A DNA stretch of 64,000 nt. Source: Helianthus annuus. Its lineage: Eukaryota > Streptophyta > Magnoliopsida > Asterales > Asteraceae. The stretch covers positions 92,582,033 through 92,646,032 of the forward strand of contig NC_035433.2 of NCBI RefSeq assembly GCF_002127325.2, given 5' to 3'. Below, piece by piece: positions 1 through 9,851 of the stretch. Under the pieces are notes generated by a model that was given only the letters and a program-made list of their open reading frames with translations, ran no database searches and was not told the origin of the DNA. Numbering within the stretch: the first letter of the stretch is position 1; each line of letters opens with the position of its first letter. The position numbers and the translations under genes are program-made.

Positions 1-609
1 TTCGTACAGCAAAGAGACCAATATCCAACGAGGGTAGGGAAAACACCAAATTTTGGTATGATTTATGTATTTTGCACAGTTGAATGACTCTCTAGGAGAG
101 CTTCTTCAATTTCTGAGTTTTTTGGCATTTTAGCTCTTTTAAGATATCTTGGTTATGCCTAGGTCAGCATATACCTGGATGCAGCAAAAGGACAACCCTG
201 ATATCTCCGTATGAAATAATAGTATAAAGACCCAAAACCTCTGATTTTGGCAATATCTCAATGCAAGATTTAAGGTTATAAAACCATACGCCATTGATGT
301 GTTACCCACTTGCTACATAGTTCGTTAGGTTTATATCACGTTGGTAAGTTGATTATTTCATGCTTTTTGCCTACTGGTACATCATATAATGGATCTACTA
401 TCACACTTAAGCAATTTGATTTCAATTTCAGTGTGACAGTCCAACTCGCTAATGTACTATCATCTCTTCATTTTCACACACTGACAACTCATTTTTTATT
501 TTCTATTTTTTATTATTTTTAAAATTTTCTATTTTTTAAGTTGTTTTTTTTTAAGAAAGCAATAAAATATTTACAAAAAAATCTTATGAAAAACTGGTTA
601 TTTAGGATT
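1..609. other. Non-coding flank 3' of copia remnant A
   Basis: AT-rich sequence with no supported gene. It lies downstream, in minus-strand sense, of the copia RNase H remnant, so it is probably the 3' untranslated or env-like zone of the same decayed element. No LTR boundary or polypurine tract could be placed, and short open frames here match nothing I recognise. Confidence 0.4.
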
Positions 610-1200
610 CCTCATCCTGTTGAGTTCGACTAGATTTCAAAAGGAGCCTTGTCAAATGCTTTTGTGTAAAGATTTGCCAAGTTATCTAATGTGTCGACTC
701 TATGAAGTTCAATCAGTTTCTTTTCAGCACAATCCTAAATAAGATGATGAAGAATGTCAATATGTTCTGTTCTACTGTGCATTACAGGATTGTTTGTGAT
801 TAAAATAACAACATTAGTGTCTATCATTATAGCGGTACGAGTGAAATTCAAACCATAATCGCACATTTGTTGTTGTATCTAGAAAACCCAAGAGCAACAG
901 CTACCCGCAGCAATATATTCAGCTTCACACATAGATGTAACACGGAAGCGTGCTTCTTGCTTTGCCAAAACACTAGCCCCCCCCCCCCAAGAACTGACAA
1001 CCACCTGTGGTAGACTTTCGGTTTGAATTACATCCTTCAAAGTCTCAGTCAGTGAATGCAACAAACTTCAAGTCACTATCAGCTGGATACCACAACCCAA
1101 GTTTAGGTCTCCCCCTCAAGTAATGAAGAATAGGCTTCACCACTTTCAAAGGTGACTCTTTTGGATTCTCTTGTTATCTAGCACAGAGACACACAACGAA
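610..1200 (-). pseudogene. Ty1/copia RNase H remnant (element A)
   Basis: Minus-strand translation gives the end of a copia polyprotein: a LRGRPKLGLWYPADSD stretch, then RKSTTG-like and SMCEAEYIAAGSC motifs typical of the copia RNase H C-terminus, then a tail near 640-700 (LHRVDTLDNLANLYTKAF-like). The frame is broken by several stops and by a 12-C homopolymer near 978-989. The upstream side joins gag-like sequence almost directly near 1200-1225, so protease, integrase and most of RT have been deleted. This is a dead copy. Confidence 0.75.
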
Positions 1201-1224
1201 TAATACACACAACAAAGATTCAGG

Positions 1225-3533
1225 CTAAAACCTTTGTTGATTTCTTTGAAAATGAGGAACTTGTTGAGTTCCTGTTTCAACCTTATCTACACCAACAACA
1301 ACATCCTCTTGTTGCTTAGGAGCAGATGTCTTTTGTGAGTTAGACACTTTTTGCTCACCATCACCTTTCTTTTCTAGTGATTTTTTTCTCTTATTCTCAA
1401 CTGGCACTTCGCCCTTTTTGTAAGGACAATAGCTTGCTACATGTCCTTTGGTGTGACATTTGAAGCACGATCTTTTAGCCGAAGACTTCTTTATGGAAGC
1501 CTTTGGACTAGATCATTCAGGTGATGATGATGATGCCTTTGAAGGACCTTATTTCGTTTGCTCAATTTTTGATTTTTCTAAGTTTTTATTTTAGCAAACT
1601 GCATATTTAATTCATTTTCAATAACAGTTGTTTCATTTTTCATGCCACTTCCTTGAACAAAATTAACCTTTTTAACAAAAGTTTGTTTTTTTATTTCTAG
1701 GAGGTGCATTTTTTATTTTCAAAACTAGTTCCTGTTATTTTCCTTGTTCATATCAACTTCATCATTTTCAGACTCATCACGATGTTCTGATGTGGAACTA
1801 CTAGGTGGGTTGACATTGATTGGATTCTCTACATCAGGTGTTGTTGATACAAAGTCTATTAAATCATCTTCTGCTGGCAAAAATTAATACTCAAGACTAA
1901 GAGGTGGTGGTACTTCATTGAAGCCCTGGAAGCCCACACACTTCTTGTCACTACTTTCTTCAAGCCACCCATCATATATTTCATTACAAAAGAGGTATCT
2001 CTGAGTTGATTTAATTTCTTTTGAAGTTCGACAATTTTTATTTGTGCTTCTGACAAGTCTTTGCATTTTTCAGAAACCTCTTTTGTTTTCTTACTCATTG
2101 TATCATGAGCTAAGTCAATTATTTGAAGTTCTTCATTTAATTTCAGGTTAAAATGTTTATTTCTGATTCATAACCTTTAATTTTCTTCAAATATAAGGAC
2201 TCATTTCTTTTTAAAAAAAATTGATTCTTTTAAGCTAGACAGATCATTTATAAGACTTTGGTTTTGTTTTGATAATCTATCAACCTCACCTTGTAATTCA
2301 TGACACTGTAAACAAATTGAACTATCAGGATTAGAATTTACCTCTCCTGTCGCTTTACTCAAGTCGGCCATGAAATCAGCAAATTCAGTGGCCTTCTTTT
2401 CTTCAGCATCCTTCTCTTCATCAGACTTTATCTCATTCTCAAGAACTTTTGTCTGATCAGCATCAACCTTTTTAAAACTTCAGTCTCCTTCTCTAACTCA
2501 ACATCTACCTTTTCTTCAGCATCATCAACTATTGCAATCTCTGCAATGAAAGCCTTTGTGATGATTCCATCAGCTTCCAGATGAACACTCCAGTCATAAG
2601 ATCCCTCTCGTGTAGTAGAGATCAAAGCTCTTGAGCCATTGTTGTTAGATGCATTCGTGTTGCTTGAACCTTGACTCGAAGAACCTTGAAATGATGAGTT
2701 AGGACGAGACTATGCTTTTGGTCTTTGACATTCCCTAGCAAAGTGTCCAACATTCTGCCAGTTATAACACCTTACTTTGGACTTGTTAAAACGAACATTC
2801 TTTCCAACGAACTCCCTTCCTGTTCTGTTCATGAATCTTTTAACTCTTCTAGGAATCATAGCCATCTGCCAATGTAGATCCATCTCCTCTAGGTCAGCAG
2901 GGTCAATCTGATCATAATCTTCATCAAAAGTAGTTGGATTAGATATTCTTCCCTAAATTTAATTCTCATACGAAGCAACAAATGAAGCAATTAAGGCAAG
3001 ATGTTCTTCAGCAGCCTTCACACTAAGAGGCATAGACCTAGTACTGCTACTATGATTACTAGCTTGTTGTCTCTTTCCCCCTGTTGATCCTCCTGAAGCA
3101 GCAACAAAGCACACTTCACCATCAGCATCTGTCACAATCTTAGAAGATTCACACTCATGAGACAAGAAAGCGGTTGCACTGTCACTCGAAGCATTGATAG
3201 AGGAAGTAGAGGGCACTCCATAATACATCCCTGGATCTTGTACCTGATCAAAACTTGTTTCCTTTTTCTACATATTAAGTTCATGGAATCTTAACTTTCC
3301 TACAACTTCTTCGAGCTCCATAGTATCATACCCTTGATCACCTTTGATCATAAGGGTATAAATATCCCATTTAGCAGGAATTGCATCCAACAACTTGTCA
3401 TTTATCTCACCATCTGTATATCCATCTATTCCATAATTTTAAACTTCGGTAAGTAGATGATTGTTGGCCCATGTAATCATGTAATCAAACCTAGAAGAAC
3501 AGATGATATTGAAAGCCAAAACTGGTTATCAAC
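1225..3533 (-). pseudogene. Ty1/copia Gag remnant (element A)
   Basis: Reads right to left. Near 3290-3480 there is a Gag capsid-like stretch (NDKLLDAIPAKWDIYTLM, then ELEEVVGKLRFHEL). Near 2725-2775 there is a zinc knuckle reading C-Y-N-W...G-H-F-A-R-E-C, in which the second cysteine has become tryptophan. A Gln/Glu/Lys-rich coiled-coil-like part follows (about 1860-2330), then a second CCHC knuckle (CFKCHTKGHVASYC) near 1430-1475. Knuckle, coiled coil, knuckle resembles the long Gag of SIRE-type copia elements. Many stops and frameshifts. The N-terminal end is cut by the LTR of element B. Confidence 0.7.
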
Positions 3534-4211
3534 TGTTGATCACCAATAAGCAATGCATGACCTAAGTTCCCTCCAATGGTAGTGCTTCTATCAACTGATG
3601 ACTTCAAATACTGATCTCTCAACAACTGCTCTTCAAAGAACTACTGATTATAAAGACTGAAGACCTAACAACTGTTGTTTGTCAAAGTACTGATGAAGAC
3701 AAAGCACTGTTGATTCAAGGCCTGATCAACTATTGGAGAAAGCACTGATATGCAACATCAGTGCTTAGGCAACAACAGTGGAAAGCAACGTCAGTATTTT
3801 ATGTATCAGTAGTTTAATGTAACATTCTTTAGTATAGATCAGTGTTTAGAGGTTGTTAGTCTGTTAGATGTCATTGTCTAGATGACGTCAGCATTAGATG
3901 CTCAGTGGTTAGGATTATACTATAAATAGAACAGTACTTGTATTGTTCTATTAGCTCTTTTGCACACATTCATCTTGTACGAACTAACTGTGAGCTCAGG
4001 CTAAGGGGGAGTTTAGTGTTGCATGCATGCATAATTGAATCTTGTAATTCATACAATCATTCGATTAATGAAATCATGTTTGCTGAAAACTATTCTCTTG
4101 TGATTGTGTTATAAAGTTTACTTTCTATTTCTGCTGCAATACATCTTTGTTTCATCTTCTTACATTAATCATTTAATTAAATGACACAATCAAAGAAACT
4201 CAGATCCTAAC
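3534..4211 (+). repeat. 5' LTR of copia element B
   Basis: A candidate LTR starts with TGTTGATCACC and would end CTAACA, with the last base now at 45397 on the far side of insertion C. It directly precedes the B primer site, as an LTR should. It has a TATA box at 3921-3928. The U3 part is dense in imperfect ACTGATGA and CAACTGTTG words (about 3585-3800), probably old short tandem repeats. The start is inferred from TG and the end of recognisable A sequence; the 3' partner is outside the window. Confidence 0.6.
3921..3928 (+). promoter_or_regulatory. TATA box of copia B LTR
   Basis: TATAAATA about 390 bases into the LTR, followed by AT-poor sequence; the expected U3 promoter of this element. 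Confidence 0.55.
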
Positions 4212-5414
4212 TGTCACACCCCGATTTCCACGTGTCTCACCGGTGGGCCCGGTGGGGGATTACCGTGACGTAGTTGGCAACAATATAGTCAAACCACACA
4301 ATATATGAATGCACAGCGGAAGCATAAAGATAAATATATTTCAACTTTATTTGTAATATCAAAGTATCACCATTGTTGAAATAAAATCCGCAGGGGATCA
4401 GTAATAATAATAAAAGTATTGTTCAACAGACGAAGGCATCCTTAAGCTTGCGAGACTCTTTAAGATGCTAAGGAGACATAGCCAGCCAATTACGTTTAGT
4501 ACCTGCATTTAATCTTTTTGGGAAAATACGTCAGTTTACACTGGTGAATACATTCAACCGACACTTTTGAAAAATGTTTATTAAAATTGATTTGAATGCA
4601 CAAGGCACAAACTCTTTTATAACTTGGGAGAATTATTTAATATTATAATCTTGTGAACGAATTACATGTTTCTTATGCGTTCAGTAGCCCGGATCAAGTC
4701 CGGGTTAAAGATCAATAGACACACCACAGCGATCTATTTATGCACTGACGAGTGTACGCCTACACTTCGCGCTTAGGTCGTGGCCATTTCGTAAAATGAT
4801 GCCAGGGATATCCGGGACATGGTCATTAACCCCCGAAAGGCTTTTAAGTAACAAGACTGTTTAAACGAGCCGATCAAATTTATTCAATTACCCACTTAAC
4901 TGTGGAAAATTTGATGCCCGATCAAGCGGTATGCTATACGCCGTAACCCAAGCCCGTATAACGAAAAATAAGTTAAAAGTATTTACCTTTGCAAGTATAA
5001 ATCCTTAATCGAAATAAATTGCAGATAGCTTTTACTGGTCTCCTATTCTGGAACGGAGGTTTAAAAATAACCTATTAGAATCCTAACGGGTCTTTAATTT
5101 AGCCGTAGCTTAGACCGGTCAGTTTCAAAGGATAGTTACGGTTTAATCGCGTGAAAGGCGAAAACCGTGAATGGAATGTGATTTGGACCCAACAAGTTTT
5201 AAGACTTGTTTTATATGGGTTTAATAACCACACTCTAGATTTTGGGGTCAAAACAATATGGTTTGACCCGTTTCGGCTAGTTTATGTAAACTAATTACAT
5301 AAGTCGAACCGTGCGCGCAAAAGGCGCAACGGGTAACCGTAGGAGTCCTACACTGGTTTCCTAAGTCAATATGCTTTAAAGAGGTTGTGATATCAGTAGG
5401 ATACCTTCCACAAT
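4212..5414 (-). repeat. 3' LTR of gypsy C, distal part
   Basis: Matches the right-hand LTR of C from its 42083 end. In minus-strand sense this is the downstream (R/U5) half. It is interrupted at 5414 by element D. The matching intron-like interval here is 4503-4986, with a hairpin of arms CCCGGA/TCCGGG at 4688-4704. Confidence 0.92.
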
Positions 5415-5889
5415 TGTGACAACTCGAGTTTCCAAGATTCCAATTTCGCATTTATTGCACGTTTATTGATTGTTTAATTGTTTGCTTGCACAATTGGTTT
5501 GCTGTGAAACTGTAACGTTTTGATTCAGTTAAGTATATTGTATATTGAGCATGGTTATCTATTAATTTTGAAGAATTTGTCAAATGTATGAACTTGGTGG
5601 TGAAACTGTGAAATTGTTTGAGATGGTGTACTTATGTAAAAGTTAATACTTGAGGATGTAGAGAGTAATTAGTGAAATCCTAGTGATACTTAACCCTAAT
5701 CCCTTTTCACTAATCATTACACAAAACAAAGCACGTACTTTCATTCTCTGATTCCCTGGCAATCATCATCATCTTCATCCTAGGCACAAGCTATTCATCA
5801 CTCTTGATTTCCATACTCTAACTAGAATCAATTTAAGGCTTTGATTGATTCCTTGTGAGCACTTAATTAAGCATACCGAGCAAACCAAG

Positions 5890-6437
5890 GTGAGTTCACA
5901 CAGCCAAGGCATGGGATTCCCGGGTTGGGAATTGGGTTGGAAGATTTGAAATGGATAATTACTCGTACTTACACTATTGCTAGACTATATACCATCGTCC
6001 TCAGGTTAGTCAGGACACTTACGTAAAACCTATGTAAACTAGTATCTATCACTGTCTCCCGGGTCGGGAGGACACTTACGTAAAACCTACGTAAACTCAT
6101 ACCTACTACTGTCTTCCGGGTCGGAAGGACACTTACGTAAAACCTACGTAAACCCCACGCGTACCACTGTCCTCGGGGAAGGGCACTCACGTAAAACCTA
6201 CGTGACCTTGTACGTATTCCTGTTCTCGGATTAAGAAGAACACATGGTTACAATAGTCTAGTAAGGATAAGCATGGGAAGCCCCCATTAGTAACAAATAT
6301 AATCATGGGAAACCCCCACTATTAGTACATACATACGTGGGAAGCCCCCACTAAATGAACATACGAATTACTGCTACGAACTTACTTTGTGTGAACTCGC
6401 TCAACTAGTTGTTGACTCTCTGCTACATGCCTTGCAG
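5890..6437 (+). other. Putative LTR intron of D, 5' LTR copy
   Basis: Donor AAG|GTGAGTTCACAC and acceptor CATGCCTTGCAG|GACC bound 548 bases. The same interval is 22094-22641 in the 3' LTR. The exon context before the donor (CCGAGCAAACCAAG) and the sequence after the acceptor are conserved in F, whose LTR is otherwise different. Splicing would remove the whole hairpin array from the leader. Genomic RNA must stay unspliced for reverse transcription to regenerate the LTR. Predicted only. Confidence 0.5.
5997..6241 (+). repeat. Tandem covarying hairpin array in D LTR
   Basis: About five units of roughly 58 bp. Each has a short GC hairpin (arms GTCCT/AGGAC, CTCCC/GGGAG, CTTCC/GGAAG, a degenerate one, then GTTCT/AGAAC). 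Units 1-4 also have a second hairpin TTACGT...ACGTAA; in unit 4 both arms change together to TCACGT...ACGTGA. Also at 22201-22445 in the 3' LTR. Confidence 0.75.
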
Positions 6438-6738
6438 GACCTTAGGTACATATGGAGCTTGCACAGGGAGGAGCAAGTCGTTGTGGACAAGGAACGTGAA
6501 TGCTATGATTGAACGTTATGACATTACATACTTATTTATGATTGGGCTTTTACTTATTTGCTTCCGCTAAACGTTGAACTATTACTTATGTTTTAAACAC
6601 CTTTCATATGGATGGGTTTGGTTTAATGACATTTACTTTTACTATATACATTGTTCTATATGATTGGTGGCTTGATCCTGGTCAGTCACGCTCCCAAGCG
6701 GTAGTACTCCGCATGTGGATTTTGGGGGTGTGACAGAT

Positions 6739-6750
6739 TGGTATCAGAGC
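6739..6750 (+). other. PBS of gypsy D
   Basis: TGGTATCAGAGC three bases after the LTR end. This is the standard plant complement of the initiator Met-tRNA 3' end. Confidence 0.9.
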
Positions 6751-6754
6751 CATT

Positions 6755-6815
6755 GGTTATAGAGAACTTGGTTTTAATAAGGGGAAAACGTTTTTATTAA
6801 AACCAGACTATAACC
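6755..6815 (+). other. Post-PBS hairpin of D
   Basis: Outer arms GGTTATAG and CTATAACC enclose inner arms TGGTTTTAATA and TATTAAAACCA with loop GGGGAAAACGTTTT. It starts four bases after the PBS and has the same fold in E (9801-9851) and F (34551-34611). Confidence 0.75.
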
Positions 6816-7058
6816 AGAACAGTGCTCTCAACGATCCACAACGACGCTTCGATCCACGTGCAAGACTCAACATACTAGGTAATAAGGTTTATGTTTATTA
6901 CCTGCTTACTAGAATTGCATAGAACTTTGCTCGTAGTATGCTTACATTACATTGCTCACTACTTGTTATTGCTTGAGAACACTTGTGTGCTTACACTCTT
7001 CTGTCATCGGACTATTCGCGAACCTTTCTCACTTATGTTGCCTTTGATGTGAAGATCA
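6816..7058 (+). other. D leader between hairpin and gag
   Basis: About 240 bases of untranslated leader; no gene or clear repeat seen. Confidence 0.6.
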
Positions 7059-7074
7059 ATGGCCGGACGTATTA
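7059..7074 (+). pseudogene. First codons of D gag, cut off by E
   Basis: An ATG at 7059 opens MAGRI, and the next codon is split by insertion E. The frame resumes at 16922 (N-L-T-Q-A-Q-L-T) after the duplicated TATTA. The corresponding start in F is [13 protein letters not shown], which confirms the gag start. Confidence 0.8.
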
Positions 7075-8177
7075 TGTGACACCCCAGGAAAACCAGCAAA
7101 CGATATAACTTACCTAGCTTTAACTTATCTAGCTTTCTCAGTGAGTGCGTACCAAATTTCGGGACGAAATTTCTTTTTAGTTGGGGATAATGTGACAACT
7201 CGCAATCCGAGCCTATCTTTGTGTAACATTCGTGAACATGACACGACTTTATGAACTTGACTGATTACTCTACAAACTTGACTGATTATGTGAACATTAT
7301 GATTATTGAATACATGATATGTTGTTATGTGGATGTGTGCTATGTATGTATGTATGTATATTAATCGAGCCCAACCAGAGCCGCACAATCCCCACAATCC
7401 CCTCTCGATCGCACATTGCACCCAAGCCCACTTCGGCCCTTATCTCTTGTAACCGGATCAAGGGCAGCCTAAGTAAGGGCCGGCCCACTCTTCTTATACG
7501 TACAACACACAATAAGGGGGGTGGTTCCTCATTTGTTTTGCTAAACACCCACACACACAAGGAACCCTAGCTACCTCTGTCTCTCCTCTCGAACTTGACG
7601 GCTGCCAAACATCCCTTTCATCGGAAATTGTGGTGTTCGGTTCAATCCTTGGCCCCTCTCTTTCATCCGGTTAGTGTTTCAGTATCCTTGTTTTGTTAGA
7701 TGATATTGAGTGTCATGAGTTTATGTGATAATTGGAATTGGTTGTGTGAATGATGATGTTCTTGTGATTTGGATTGCATGATAATAATCTAAAAACTGAT
7801 TAGATACTATAGGCTATCACGACCAATTTGTTAGTATGATGCTCGAGATCGAATAGAGGTAATAAATGGTATGATTATGAAATTAGAATTATATGATGAT
7901 GTTACCCACTGTTTGTCTGATAGATTCCGATTGTTAACTTATTATTGTTCTAAGTGAATCGGGTTATGATGAAGTGATCGGTTGCATGTTCATGTACTAT
8001 TGTTTGTTCATATGATCATATTAGGGTTTATGAGAATCGGTTGTAACAACCTGTTTTGATCAATCCTTGCTAAAATAGAAGTTGTTAATTGATATATGAT
8101 AGGTTTGGAAACTGTCAATTGGGTCAAACGAATTGATTGTAACTGTAACCGAATAACAAGATTATCGGATGTTTAAA

Positions 8178-8740
8178 CGGATCGCACAAGGGCTTGATCG
8201 CACATAAGCCCAATCACACAAGCCGCTCGGTCGCACAAGATCAAACCATACCTGATCGCACAACACAGATCGTACAAGCTAGGTACCACAAGTTTTAGCA
8301 CAATGTACAACATAAACCTTGCATGATCGCACAAGGTATCGTGGATCGCACAAGACAGTGCAAGTCGCACAATACCTTGGGCTACACACAGATAATAACC
8401 AGTTGATGTTAATGGGCCGGACAGCCCAAGGCCTCACTCGCACAAGGTTAACCCGATCGCACAAGGTTAACCAGATCGCACAAGACTGTTATTTGTTCAC
8501 TGTTGTTGGGCCGAGTATATCTGATTGGGGCCAGGCTAGTTTTAATCGCACAAGAATTCCACGTTTAAATAAATTGGACTGTTGAGAAGTTGGGCTGACT
8601 ATCTTTGGGCTTAGACCTTTAAATCGCACAAGTTGAAATGTCTGTTTACATGTTGGGCCAAACACACTGATACGTCATTTGGGCCGAGCAGCCCAAATCG
8701 TGATCGCACAACTATTTGTATCGTACAAGGATGTTAATTG
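8178..8740 (+). repeat. Dispersed GATCGCACAAG array in E LTR
   Basis: I count about 13 copies of TCGCACA, most as GATCGCACAAG, plus TCGTACAAG variants, in about 560 bp at irregular spacing. The set is conserved in the 3' LTR (about 15316-15878). TGGGCC words are interspersed. Confidence 0.75.
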
Positions 8741-9145
8741 ATATTTGGGCCGTATATGCCATTGAATCGCTTATGATGTTGGACCAGGAACTATGGGCTT
8801 ATTAAATCGTACCAGTTCGAATATGTTATGACTGTTAACTTGTATTGCTGAACTGCTAAGTGTTGCTATGATCTCTACGTGTTTGTGACGTGTTAACTCT
8901 GTGTAACTGTACGTGCAATACTTGAATACAAACCTGACCTGTATGATAAACCTGCTAGGACGTGGTTGATCACATTGTAGCTTAACTGAACCTTTTCGTG
9001 TATCATACCGAGCAACCCCAGGTGAGTTCAATCCATTTTCTCAAGCATGCATCCCGGTGGTTTGGGACAACTGGTAAACATTTGGAAGGGAAACATTGGG
9101 TAAACAACTTAATCGGTTTTGGTTATTGCCTGGAGGGTAATGGGG

Positions 9146-9213
9146 TAATTAGTTGATAGCGCTATTAGGTGGGAAACCTCACACCGGGCCGTAGGGACGG
9201 GGTGAACTAATTA
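9146..9213 (+). other. Structured domain shared by E and F LTRs
   Basis: Arms TAATTAGTT (9146-9154) and AACTAATTA (9205-9213) enclose the palindrome ATAGCGCTAT, an AGGT/ACCT pair and a CCGT/ACGG hairpin. F has the same order on its sense strand (35299 to 35228); its closing pair is C-G where E has A-T. Confidence 0.65.
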
Positions 9214-9229
9214 TCTGGGTTTCACTATG

Positions 9230-9368
9230 GTTGTTAAGAGGCACACTCCTCGGTTACGTAAGGGCGTTTTCCCTAGGGTAACTAGCGTGAACAACATAGT
9301 GGGTTGCTAAGAGGCACACTCCTCGATTACGTAAGGGCGTAGTCCCTAGGGTAACTAACATGAGCAAC
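9230..9368 (+). repeat. Two tandem hairpin cassettes in E LTR
   Basis: Two units of about 74 bp, each with GAGG...CCTC and AGGG...CCCT hairpins inside an outer stem. The outer stem is GTTGTT/AACAAC in unit 1 and GTTGCT/AGCAAC in unit 2, a compensatory T-A to C-G change. In unit 1 flanking ACTAT/ATAGT extends the stem. Confidence 0.7.
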
Positions 9369-9780
9369 ATCGTAACACAACATTGAATCGCATTAACATA
9401 TATCTGGTAACACAACACGTAAGCAACACTTTGAACTCACCAGCGTAGTCTGACACACTTGTTTGCATGCTTGTAGGTCGTTAACCTTGGAACATGGACT
9501 TGCTATCTGGGAGTGCTGGAGTGGTCATGGATCGAGACTCTTGGATTCACTTATAAACAATACATTGATTTGATTATTATTATGAAACGATTGCTAAACG
9601 ATTACATGCTTCCGCTACACAACTTTTGAGAATTGATATCATGTTGACATCTTATTTGGTAATTAATGTCATGACTTATCTAAATATTTATCATTGGTTC
9701 AATCTGATTGGTGGCTCGAACTCTGATGCGTAACACGCCTCGCGAGGTTTCCGCAGGTGGAATGTTGGGGGTGTTACAGT

Positions 9781-9851
9781 TGGTATCAGAGCCAGCCACT
9801 GGTTATAGTGAACTAGGTTTTAAAACGTTTTTGTAAAACCAGACTATAACC
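9781..9851 (+). other. PBS and post-PBS hairpin of E
   Basis: PBS TGGTATCAGAGC at 9781-9792. The hairpin at 9801-9851 has outer arms GGTTATAG/CTATAACC and inner GGTTTTA/TAAAACC around an AAACGTTTT-like loop, as in D and F but with a shorter inner stem. Confidence 0.8.

Larger units (their letters stand above)
5415..6735 (+). repeat. 5' LTR of gypsy D
   Basis: Starts TGTGACAACTCGAG and ends GGGGGTGTGACA, followed after three bases by the PBS. It contains an intron-like interval (5890-6437) with a five-unit hairpin array (5997-6241) and three CATGGG...CCCCCA hairpins (about 6273-6350). Near the 3' end GCGG and CTCCGC words can pair. No convincing TATA box was found. Confidence 0.93.
9022..9476 (+). 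other. Putative LTR intron of E, 5' LTR copy
   Basis: Donor CCCCAG|GTGAGTTCA and acceptor GCATGCTTGTAG|GTCG, 455 bases; the second copy is 16160-16614. The upstream exon CATACCGAGCAA is shared with D. The interval contains the fold at 9146-9213 and two hairpin cassettes at 9230-9368. Predicted only. Confidence 0.5.
7075..9778 (+). repeat. 5' LTR of gypsy E
   Basis: Starts TGTGACACCCCAGG and ends GGGGGTGTTACA just before the PBS. At 7191, 116 bases inside, a second LTR-like start (TGTGACAACTCG) follows an inverted repeat and a PPT-like GTTGGGGATAA. That internal site equals the true LTR start of D and F. The LTR also holds an array of TCGCACA words (about 8178-8740), an intron-like interval (9022-9476) and structured repeats (9146-9368). 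A TGTA microsatellite lies near 7340-7358. Confidence 0.93.
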
